The translations under genes were made by a program, and so were the position numbers. A DNA stretch of 64,000 nucleotides from Luzula sylvatica (Eukaryota > Streptophyta > Magnoliopsida > Poales > Juncaceae): the NCBI GenBank assembly GCA_946800325.1, contig OX326961.1:37384543-37448542 (forward strand), written 5' to 3'. Shown one piece after another: positions 10,055 to 18,565 of this stretch. Position 1 is the stretch's first letter. Every line of letters starts with the position of its first letter. The notes under the pieces were generated by a model. The model was not told where the DNA came from. It saw only the letters and a list, made by a program, of their open reading frames with translations, and ran no database searches.

Positions 10055-11148
10055 TGTTGGGGAATATCCTCGACCCCGGGCCCGCGCAGCGGATATGTAG
10101 GCCCGGTTCGATTCCCCGATTCCCGAGATCACGCCACGACTTCGAGGATACGATGCGAATAGAAGGACAGATTCATAGCAGTGCCAAATTGATGGCACAC
10201 GAAGGGTTGATCGCCGCCTTCTATTTCCTTCGGTGTCACGTTGGTGACTATCCCGTACGTCCCATACCGCACGTCTCCCACCGTTTCGACACGCCTCGGG
10301 TTGTCTTCGTGCGTTCCATGCCCGCATGATTCCACAGCCTGTTACTCGATTACTTCTCCGGTTTGATCATAACGAAGAGCCACATGTGTCGCTCCTCTAC
10401 CCGTATCCACCGTGAGTCGTAGCACCTCGGTCACGGATGCATCTGCCTAGACGATGCACCGGCGAACTTGCATGATTGCGTTTCGATTCTCTAGACGGAG
10501 AAAACTCTTTTCTCCTTCTCTCTCAATCTCTTCGCACTCTTTCATCAAGTGATTAGAGTCTCTTAATTTCTGGATTAATTCTAAATTAACTCCATTAATT
10601 TTCTGGTTGAACTAATCTAATTATTCAACTGGTTGGACTGATGAGAGAGAGAGAAACATCCTATATATACTCCATAGGATAAGGATGGGCCAAAAGGTAT
10701 GTATATCTTCTATACACCTTTTCAAACAGAAAACTGCATACACCCTTTCAATAATCTGTCAGAACGAAAATATTAAATCGTTCCAACCGACTTTGAACAT
10801 TTACGAAAGTTGTAGATAATCTAATTATCTTTCCAACCCAATTTGGCCCAGCCCAATTGGAGTTCGGACCAGAAAGTTACGGCCGTTTTACTGACTGTAT
10901 GTCAAACTGTCGCACCCTTTCGGTATTTCATTAGAACGATACTGATACTTCGCTCAAATGAAATATATTACAACATGAAAGTTCTAGATAATCTCATTAT
11001 CTAACTAACCCAATTTGAACCATTCAAATCGGAGTTTCCTACGGAAAGTTATACCAGTTTTACTAATCTGTTTCGTATGCCCACGAACGCGTACGTTCGT
11101 TTGTCCTACGTACCATTTTAGCGATGATCCAAAACTGTATTTCCTTCA
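10055..11148 (-). repeat. LTR of A, right (5' LTR in element sense)
   Basis: It is 1,094 bp, starts TGTTGGGG and ends CCTTCA, next to the PBS on its inner side. It holds an inverted repeat ACGAACG/CGTTCGT around CGTA near 11085-11102. Confidence 0.95.
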
Positions 11149-11510
11149 AACACTCCATCATTTGGTTCTAACCGATGCGGGAGAACCAGAAGACTACCGA
11201 GAGGCGGTAGAGACGGGTGATTCGGTCAAGTGGGATCGCCGATGAAAGAGGAGATTGAGTCTCTCCGGAAGAACAAGACTTGGACTGACCCGGTTGTCAG
11301 ATGGCAAGAAGGTGCTGCAAAACAAATGGGTATATCGAGTAAAGAACGAATCAGATGGCAGCAAAAGATACAAGGCGAGCCTGATAGTAAAAGGGTTTCT
11401 TCAGAAGAAGGGAATCGACTACACGGAGGTATTCTCGCCGGTGGTGAAGCTGACGACCATTCGCACGGTGTTGAGTATTGTAGCAGTGGAGGATTTGCAC
11501 CTCAATCAAA
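11149..11510 (+). pseudogene. Copia element H, part 2: linker and RT start
   Basis: H resumes after the TSD of A. It reads TLHHLVLTDAGEPEDYREAV and then the start of the RVT_2 reverse transcriptase: NKWVYRVKNESDGSKRYKAS, GIDYTEVFSPVVKLTTIRTV and VEDLHLNQ. A frameshift lies near 11240. It is cut by element B at 11510, one codon before the conserved MDVKTAF motif, which is found at 18219. Confidence 0.9.
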
Positions 11511-12144
11511 TGTAGGGTTACGCACACGTTTATCAAAGTGTGCAGCGGAATTAGTTTCGCATACGTAACCTAATTCTACCGGGATCACGCTCTAAAACCA
11601 TCCAAAAAGGAAGAGTTGGATAAATTACCTCGTACAAGTTAGTACGTGACGCTTTCTTATCCAAATCCGTGAACCTTCTCCAAGGAGTGCTTGTGCAATC
11701 CCTCTACTCGTGTCCACCTTGATTTCGTTCGATCGGAATCGCCAACGTCGTTCTAGTCGCCGTCACGATGGATTCTCTCGAGATCTTTGCTCAAATCTCC
11801 CTCTCAATCTCTCTAGATCTAATCTTGAATTCTGTGGAAGAAGGAGAGAGAAATAGCGGCTCAAAACCCTAAAACTCGAAAATTAGCTTAGGTTATACGA
11901 AATTAGAATTCTATATATATAGGAATTAAGTCAGTTCGAACGCACCTAAATGGTTCGTTCGAACGAACCCAGTTCGTTCGAACGCACTTAAGTAGTTCGT
12001 TCGAACTAACCCAAATCTGACTGTCACGAATATGTCCGTTCGAACGCACTCATATAGTTCGTTCGAACGAACCTAATTCTGACTGCAGAATTGCCTATTT
12101 ATATAAATTCTTCCAAGTTAATTCTTAAGCCATATTTTTTTTCA
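11511..12144 (-). repeat. LTR of B, left (3' LTR in element sense)
   Basis: It is 634 bp and nearly identical to the right LTR, but carries one extra palindrome unit of about 20 bp. Confidence 0.95.
11932..12075. repeat. Palindrome array in left B LTR (centre TCGA)
   Basis: Six sites of the form GTNCGTTCGAACGNAC lie in about 144 bp; some are partial. The full palindromes have the core CGTTCGAACG. The right LTR has five sites. Confidence 0.9.
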
Positions 12145-12156
12145 AACTCCCTCTTG
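12145..12156 (-). other. Polypurine tract of B
   Basis: Minus-strand reading gives AAGAGGGAGTT immediately before the LTR start TGAAAA. Confidence 0.8.
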
Positions 12157-13445
12157 GATTAAGACTTAATCAACTTGGCCATATGTCCAACATATGTCGT
12201 GAGATCTAATCACACGTGATTCCATTTTGTTTGTCCAACAAATGTATTGGTGAGCATTATCTTGAGAATCCGATATGTTATGAAATCTTGGTGTGACCTT
12301 GTAGGTTTGTCTAAGACTGGCAGTGGATATGGCAGCAATCCACAAGGTATTGCGAGCACTAGACTGCCGTTAATACCTACCCAGAATTAGCACGAAAAAG
12401 GTGGAGAACACCTTTATGAAGATGCAGTACATCTTCATACCTAGCTCAGATAAGTGTTACTAGTCCTCTTGTTCGCGATATCTTCCGATCAAAAGGGTCA
12501 CGGTGAAGCTTAAGACTTCAAGTCATCCCCTTTTCTTTTTGATCAGATACACTTTTTCTCGATGAGAATTAGATTGATAATAACAATGCGAACTCCATTG
12601 AGTTCCATCGAGCTTGGCCAATCATTTCATCAATCTCAATTCAATCGAGGGGCCCGAGAGATATCTCCCTCTATCCTTTTTCAAGGTCAGAAAAGAACAA
12701 TTCCTATCTTGCAACCTCACATTCTTTGCCTATGCTAAAAACAATACCCAATAGTAATCTCTGCTACACAGTTACGCGTAGGGTTAATTATATCAAAGCA
12801 TTGTCTTTTCACATACTAGGTATCCGTGAGATCACTCAAGTATGAAGAACTAAAACGCACTATCTGGATATGAGTTCGTCTCCAATGACTCTAACCATGT
12901 TACAAACTCATATAGTGGTCAGTCCAATATACGACGCCGCGTATATCCATATTCTAGAATCGACGCTACCGTCCCAGATCAGTAAAACCTGATCATCTCA
13001 TCTACGAATATCCCAGTGTATGTAAAAGTCTCCATTCAGTGAATGGACTACCTGGTTCAAACCTATGAACAACTTTATACATGAGGGACGTTTTAGAATT
13101 ATATTCATTCCGTTTAGTGGTTTTACTATCATTCAATTGACGAATCAATATGCCAGACTATGGCCATGCAACATATTATTCTCAATTGACTCGATGCACT
13201 AAACTAGAATAAAATTCAAGGTCTATCCGATTATTATAGTCGAATAACCTTTCACACACTTTCTTGTTATTTAAAATTTTTGAAATATGAAGGTTTAGGT
13301 CATATAATGAATAATAATATAAATATCTGTCTCATAAACAAATACAATCCCAATAACACGCCTAGGGCATAATAAATGTTCTCCCACTTGCACTAGGCAG
13401 ATCAAATCCCCTTATGCAATAAGAAACATAAATAAAACACCCAAT
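12157..13445 (-). other. Long 3' noncoding region of B
   Basis: About 1.3 kb without a supported frame lies between the pol end and the PPT. It shares short blocks with A, C, D and E: GTGACCTTGTAGGTTTG, CTCTTGTTCGCGATATC, GAACAATTCCTATCTTG and CTCAAGTATGAAGAACTAAA. It also contains one conserved-loop hairpin (13147-13177). Confidence 0.7.
13134..13188 (-). other. Conserved-loop hairpin B3 (3' noncoding copy)
   Basis: The inner stem AATATG/CATATT (13147-13177) encloses the 19-nt loop TTGCATGGCCATAGTCTGG (minus sense), identical to the loops of the two B leader hairpins. An outer stem CAATTGA/TCAATTG (13134-13140 and 13182-13188) encloses it. Confidence 0.75.
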
Positions 13446-13870
13446 CTAACACTGCGATAGATATCCCAATCCTATCGCCCTAGCATGATGCTCATGCTTG
13501 GCACGTGATAGTGGCTTCGTAAATGGATCGGCCACGTTATCATCAGTAGGTATGTTCATTATTTTCACGTCACCTCTCTTCGTAATCTCACGAATCAAGT
13601 GATAACGCCGGAGTACATGCTTGGACATGTGATGCGCTCGTGGTTCCTTGGATTGTGCTATTGCTCCGTTATTGTCACAATACACATCCATGGGACCCGA
13701 TATGTTTGGCATAACGCCAAGTTCCATCATGAACTGTCGTAGCCAGACAACCTCCTTTGCGGCTTCCGAAGCCGCGATGTATTCCGCTTTAGTTGTAGAA
13801 TCAGCCACCGTCTTCTGTTTGGAGCTTTTCCAAACAACAGCTCCGCAATGGAGCGTGAAGACATAACCAC
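13446..13870 (-). pseudogene. RNase H domain of B pol
   Basis: Open from 13808 down to 13446 (120 codons). It begins ADSTTKAEYIAASEAAKEVV and contains DVYCDNNGAIAQSKEPRAHH and the usual end NVADPFTKPLSRAKHEHHAR. Similarity extends upstream to about 13870. The glutamate of TKAEYIA and the aspartate of YCDN, expected RNase H catalytic residues, are kept. It directly abuts the integrase-RT linker because the RT is deleted. Confidence 0.88.
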
Positions 13871-13899
13871 TTGTTTACCATCCAATGGTAACTAAGAAT

Positions 13900-14257
13900 T
13901 TTGTTCCATATCATCTTGTTCACTATGTGGTTCTCGAATTTCTTCGAGATCAATTTTTACTCCCACTGGCTTGATGATCTAGGAATTCCTTCTCTAGGAA
14001 GTATCCTCGTCGAGCCACGAAAACCTTGTTTTTGCTAGGCAAGTAAAAGTAGTATCCTCAGGATACCCCACAAATAAACACTTGTTGGATCTTGCTTGAG
14101 TTTGGCGTCAATTTTTCTTTGACGTATGTCTCGCAGCCCTAAATCCTAAGATAAGACAATAATGGCACCATGCCATGCCATAATTCATATGGTGTCTTTT
14201 TAAATGATTTGGACGGAACTCTATTCAGTAATGAGCAATTGTTTGAGGCGCTAAACC
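13900..14257 (-). pseudogene. Integrase C-terminus and linker of B pol
   Basis: This is minus-strand coding similarity to the D stretch from WGYALL to FLEEDF and the acidic linker. The junction with RNase H lies near 13890-13925, so about 1.2 kb of RT seen in D is absent. The frame is separated from the upstream ORF by a TGA. Confidence 0.75.
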
Positions 14258-15214
14258 TCAAAATGACTTTGGCAAATCCGTTCGACTCATCTTCGAGAGA
14301 ACCGTGTCTAACAAGGTCTTATTCCTCCTCTCGGACACTCCATTCCATTTGGGTGTATCGGGTGGAGTCCATTGTGATACTATACCACAATCTCGAAGAT
14401 AGTTCTCAAACTCATAGCTCAAGTATTCGCCACCTCGATCCGATCGAATGGCTTTTACTTTCTTGCCCAGTTGAAGTTCTACTTCGTGTTGAAACTCTTT
14501 GAATTTCTCAAAAGTTTTACTTTTGTGACGCATTAAGTATAGATAACCAAATCTACTATAATCGTCAGTAAAAGTCACAAAGTAGCGATACCCATTTCTA
14601 GTCTCGACACTCATCGGTCCACATACATCGGAATGTATGAGGGCCAACACATCTTTCGATCTTTCTCCTTTCTTGGAGAAAGGTGTCTTACCCATCAAAC
14701 AAGATTCGCAATTTTCTATTGACTCTAAGTCAAAAGAATCTAGTACTCCATCCTTTTGGAGTCTAGCAATGCGTTTATCGTTTATGTGTCCGAGACGACA
14801 ATGCCATGAGTATGTTTCATTAGTTTGAGTAGTATTTATGTTATAAATGGACTGATTATTGTTGTTATTTTCTAAATCCAAGACATATAGATCATTTTCA
14901 ACTAGACCATTACTAAAGAAAATGTCATTCTTGCGAATAAAACAATCATTAGCACCAATAACTAATTCATATCCATCCGCAATAAGTCTCGAAACAGAAA
15001 TAATACTCCTACTCAAAGTAGGTACATAACAACAATTATCCAAAACTAAAATAAGTCCATTTGGCAAAGTTAAATCATACGTCCCTTCGGCTAATTTGGC
15101 TACTCGAGCTCCATTCCCGACGCGTAAATTAACTTCGCCACAAATCAAAGATCTTCTACTTCTTAGGCCCTGCATATTATTACAAATATCAGTCCCACAT
15201 CCAGTGTCCAACAC
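14258..15214 (-). pseudogene. Protease and integrase of B
   Basis: A 318-codon frame. The protease motif LDTGCGTDIC is at its start, followed by HCRLGHINDKRIARL and CESCLMGK of the integrase zinc domain. The integrase core follows with HSDVCGPM, RSDRGGEY and NGVSERRN, so the DDE triad is intact. The codon before it (15215-15217) and the codon ending it (14258-14260) are both TGA where D and other copia elements have Trp. Two nonsense changes therefore split one long gag-pol frame. The predicted ATG-like start of this piece is really GTG within that frame. Confidence 0.9.
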
Positions 15215-16039
15215 TCATGATGGTGAAGTAAAGAAATGAGATTCGATAACTGAAATACCTGATGCCGATGTGTCGAAGGAAGCGGTCTTTTGCTTGCTCT
15301 CCCTCAGGAAGATCTCGCAATCACGCTTCCAATGCCCCTCCTCGAGGCAATGGAAACACTTCTTCTCATCCTTTCTCATAGGCTTAGGCGCAACCTTGTT
15401 GCCCTTTGCCTTCTTGTTTTTGTTCCCATTGCTTGGACTCTTCCCTTCAACCATCAATACCTCTGAAGTCCTAGACTTCTTGTAATGTGGTTTCATGTCA
15501 TTTTCGTATGTTCTCAGCATTGCGAAAAGTTGGGGAATAGTCCTTTGCATGTCTAACATGTGGAAATATGAAATGAACGAATCGAAACTCGGTGGCAGCG
15601 ACAACATGATCAAATCAGTTTGTAACTCCATTTCGAATTTCATTCCATGCCTCTCAAGATGATCGAAATATCCTTTCATCTTGAGAAGGTGCGAGCTAAC
15701 GGGCGTACCATCTTGCATCTTGCATTGCGTCGCATTGCCAAGAGCTTGATACTTCTCCATCCTTGCTTGAACCTGAAACATCTCCCTGAGCTGTTTCATA
15801 ATCTCGTATGCATCCTGTTTCTCAAACTGGATTTGATATTCAGGAGTCATAGTAGCCAACATGAGGCATGTGACATCATTTGAATCGTCCAAGAAGGTCG
15901 TATGTTCGAATACATCATCCTCAGTTGCTTTATCCCCTAGCACAGGAGGGAGAGGCGTCTCCAAGACATGTGCCTTTCCTTCCTGTTTCAAAACGAATCC
16001 CAGATTCCTCTGCCAGTCGAGAAAGTTCTTTCCATTCAT
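15215..16039 (-). pseudogene. Gag of B
   Basis: A 274-codon frame starting MNGKNFLDWQRNLGFVLKQ, with the UBN2-type gag core in the middle and a CCHC knuckle near the end (CFHCLEEGHWKRDC, about residue 230). It would form virus-like particles and bind element RNA. It ends at a TGA replacing a Trp codon just before protease. The original product was probably a single gag-pol polyprotein. Confidence 0.9.
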
Positions 16040-16266
16040 TCATTCCTTTTCCAAAATAGAACGCAAACTAAAGCGGTTGTTACTTGGTAAAGCCATGAAT
16101 TCTACAATTTTTGAAAAACAATGTAATTAATAACGTGGTCTTTCATATATTAAAATTCATTTTAAACAACTTGAAATACCCATTATTTTATCATTTCAAA
16201 TAGCCCCCACTATTGAAACGGAGATTTGATACCTTAAATCTCATAATGGACAAGATCCCTATTTAA

Positions 16267-16308
16267 CGTATTTCTAAGGTGACTATGGCCAACCACTCAG
16301 AAAATACG
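16267..16308 (-). other. Leader hairpin with GGCCATAGTC core, third type (B)
   Basis: CGTATTTCT and AGAAAATACG can pair with one bulge around a loop containing TTGGCCATAGTCACC. The equivalent position in A is 8496-8510 and in C about 36648-36664. Confidence 0.6.
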
Positions 16309-16489
16309 TCACGTCGGGTAGGACGGTGTCCAATCATCTCCAAGACGATTCTTGCTTTATTCGTGAGGTCCGGTATTTAGTCCAACTCAAAACCAAAGTG
16401 TGTGTACCTCACTTCTTGCCCCAAATCCTACCCTAGCTAGCAAATTGGTCAAGTCCAAACCACAAGTGGAGTATCATTCAATCAGCGAA

Positions 16490-16524
16490 TTGACATGCCA
16501 GACTATGGCCATGCAACACGTCAA
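16490..16524 (-). other. Conserved-loop hairpin B2
   Basis: An 8-bp stem (minus sense TTGACGTG/CATGTCAA) has one pair that is G-U in element-sense RNA. The loop is TTGCATGGCCATAGTCTGG. Confidence 0.78.
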
Positions 16525-16564
16525 CTCCTAATCAATGCATGCCTTCCTTGCTACGCACGTGTAA

Positions 16565-16597
16565 ATCTGTGCCAGACTATGGCCATGCAACACAGAT
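16565..16597 (-). other. Conserved-loop hairpin B1
   Basis: A perfect 7-bp stem ATCTGTG/CACAGAT encloses the same 19-nt loop as B2 and B3, with an unrelated stem sequence. Confidence 0.8.
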
Positions 16598-17092
16598 AAA
16601 CAAACACTAGTCTTGAAGGTTCCACTTTGGGAGGCAAATAACTTGATAATTACGTGGGAGGATTTTTCTTTTAATAAAACCATTTATTGTATTTATTCAC
16701 AAAAACAAATAAAATATTTCGGTATAGCATATTGGCCTTTTAGTTTTATGAGCAATCATAAAATCCTAAATTCCCAACCCTAAAGCCCAAGATGATCCCT
16801 TGCTTTTCTTGAAGATCCAATCTTCGTGTCGTGTCGTCTTGCCTTGAAGGTCCCTCTTCAAAACTAAACCTATTTTATTTATTACAACTTTGGAAGACTC
16901 ACCGGTCCCCACATAATTAAATTAAATACAATTTGGAAAGCTCACCGGCCCCCACACAACACACATACAAGCATTCACTGACAATCATCCCCGTTTTAGG
17001 CTATATGCTATACCGAATCGAATTTATAAATTGAAAATTTTAAATTATTGGGCATTTTTGACAGAAAAAAAAATTTGGTTGTCCAGAATTTT

Positions 17093-17344
17093 GTTCATTC
17101 GAATGCAACGACAAGTTCGTTCGAACGCACGACAGAAAAAAAAAATTTCACTTTTTTTATTTTTTATTTTTTATTTTTTTATTACAGAATTCAGTTCGTT
17201 CGAACGCAACTCCAAGTTCGTTCGAACGCACGACAGAAAAAATTTCACCTCCGGTTCGTTCGAACGCAACTCCAAGTTCGTTCGAACTAACCCTAGGTTT
17301 CGTTCAGTCCGTTCGAACGAACCCTAGGTTCGTTCGAACGAACG
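17093..17344. repeat. Palindrome array in B leader (centre TCGA)
   Basis: Repeated GTTCGTTCGAACGCAC-type sites are separated by A-rich and T-rich spacers. The motif is the same as in the LTR of B. Confidence 0.85.
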
Positions 17345-17580
17345 TTAATCTGTCAATTTTCTGAAAACCTGATTTCTTTGTCGTTTGGTTCCGAAAATCC
17401 AATTTGCAACAGATCCAATCTGTTTAACACTTTAATAACATCAAATATCCAATAATTGATTTATTAAAGGTCTTCCTATCATATATATTTGCTCAATTTT
17501 GTGTAATTTTGCAATTTAGCCCAAAAATTCTAAAATTCCCTAATTCGAATTAAAACATCGATTTTCGATGGTTTTAACAA

Positions 17581-17598
17581 CCGATTGCTCTGATACCA
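17581..17598 (-). other. Primer binding site of B
   Basis: The minus strand reads TGGTATCAGAGCAATCGG directly inside the right LTR. It is complementary to initiator Met tRNA. Confidence 0.93.
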
Positions 17599-17599
17599 C

Positions 17600-18214
17600 T
17601 GTAGGGTTACGCACACATTTATCAAAGTGTGCATCGGAATTAGTTTCGCATGCGTAACCTAATTCTCCCGGGATCACGCTCTAAAACCATCCAAAAAGGA
17701 AGAGTTGGATAAATTACTTTGTACAAGTTAGTACGTGACGCTTTCTTATCCAAATCCATGAACCTTCTCCAAAGAGTGATTGTGCAATCCCTCTACTCGT
17801 GTCCACCTTGATTTCGTCCGATCGGAATCGCCAACATCGTTCTAGTCGCCGTCACGATCGATTCTCTCAAGATCTTTGCTCAAATCTCCCTCTCAATCTC
17901 TCTAGATCTAATCTAGAATTATGTGGAAGAAGGAGAGAGAAATGGCGGCTCAAAACCCTAAAACTCGAAAATTAGCTTAGGTTAAACGAAATCAGAATTC
18001 TATATATATAGGAATTAAGTCAGTTCGAACGCACCTAAATGGTTCGTTCGAACGCACTTAAGTAGTTCGTTCGAACTAACCCAAATCTGACTGTCACGAA
18101 TAAGTCCGTTCGAACGCACTCATATAGTTCGTTCGAACGAACCTAATTCTGATTGCAGAATTGCCTATTTATATAAATTCTTCCAAGTTAATTCTTAAGC
18201 CATATTTTCTTTCA
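17600..18214 (-). repeat. LTR of B, right (5' LTR in element sense)
   Basis: It is 615 bp, starts TGTAGGGTTACGCAC and ends TTTCA. It lacks one palindrome unit present in the left LTR. Confidence 0.95.
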
Positions 18215-18466
18215 GCAAATAGATGTCAAGACGGCGTTCCTTCATGACGAATTGGAGGAGGACATTTATATGGTGCAACCTGAAGGTTTCGAGACCTCGG
18301 AAAATGAGGGTCTTGTGTGCACGGTTAAGAAAAGTTTGTACGGTTTAAAACAAGCTCCGAGACAGTGATACATAAAGTTCGACAAGTTCATGTGTGATCG
18401 TGGTTTCCGCAGTGGTGACACCGACCATTGTTGTTACTACAAAAGCAGTGGAGAAACGTACATGAA
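18215..18466 (+). pseudogene. Copia element H, part 3: RT fragment
   Basis: H resumes with [20 protein letters not shown] and [13 protein letters not shown], then a TGA, then weaker similarity that ends near YYKSSGETYMN. The catalytic YVDD segment is absent, so H is truncated here. Confidence 0.88.
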
Positions 18467-18565
18467 TTAACAGTTCCGAGTCTGGAAGTCGAAGCCTCAA
18501 AGGTCAATTGCGAACTGAGTGGACGAGTTGCGAACTTCTGAGGAGCCGAATTGTGAGGCGAGGAC

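Larger units (their letters stand above)
2033..11148 (-). mobile_element. Copia retrotransposon A (nested in H)
   Basis: This is a full-length LTR element in minus orientation. It has two LTRs that start TGTTGGGGAATATCC and end CCTTCA in plus reading. The target duplication AACAC is perfect at 2028-2032 and 11149-11153. A Met-tRNA-type PBS lies inside the right LTR and a purine tract inside the left LTR. Copia H resumes on both sides, which proves the insertion order. The interior is recognisable as gag and pol but has no useful open frame. The element has a long leader (about 1.7 kb) and a long 3' noncoding region (about 1.2 kb). Pol similarity to element D assigns it to Ty1/copia. Confidence 0.95.
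16040..17580 (-). other. 5' leader of element B
   Basis: About 1.5 kb lies between PBS and gag without a supported frame. It holds two conserved-loop hairpins (16490-16524 and 16565-16597), a third core copy (16267-16308) and an array of TCGA-centred palindromes (17093-17344) like that of the LTR. Confidence 0.75.
11511..18214 (-). mobile_element. Copia retrotransposon B (nested in H)
   Basis: This minus-oriented LTR element is inserted in the RT of H. Its LTRs start TGTAGGGTTACGCAC and end TTTCA. The flanks are TCAAA and GCAAA, so four of five TSD bases match. A PBS lies inside the right LTR and a purine tract inside the left one. Gag, protease and integrase are recognisable and nearly open. 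The reverse transcriptase domain is missing altogether, while RNase H is kept. It is therefore non-autonomous with intact cis signals. Confidence 0.94.

Noticed and set aside
11935..12075. CRISPR-like array (regular palindromic repeats)
   Set aside because: Spacing is irregular, the spacers are short and shared, and the host is a plant nucleus; it is an LTR palindrome array.
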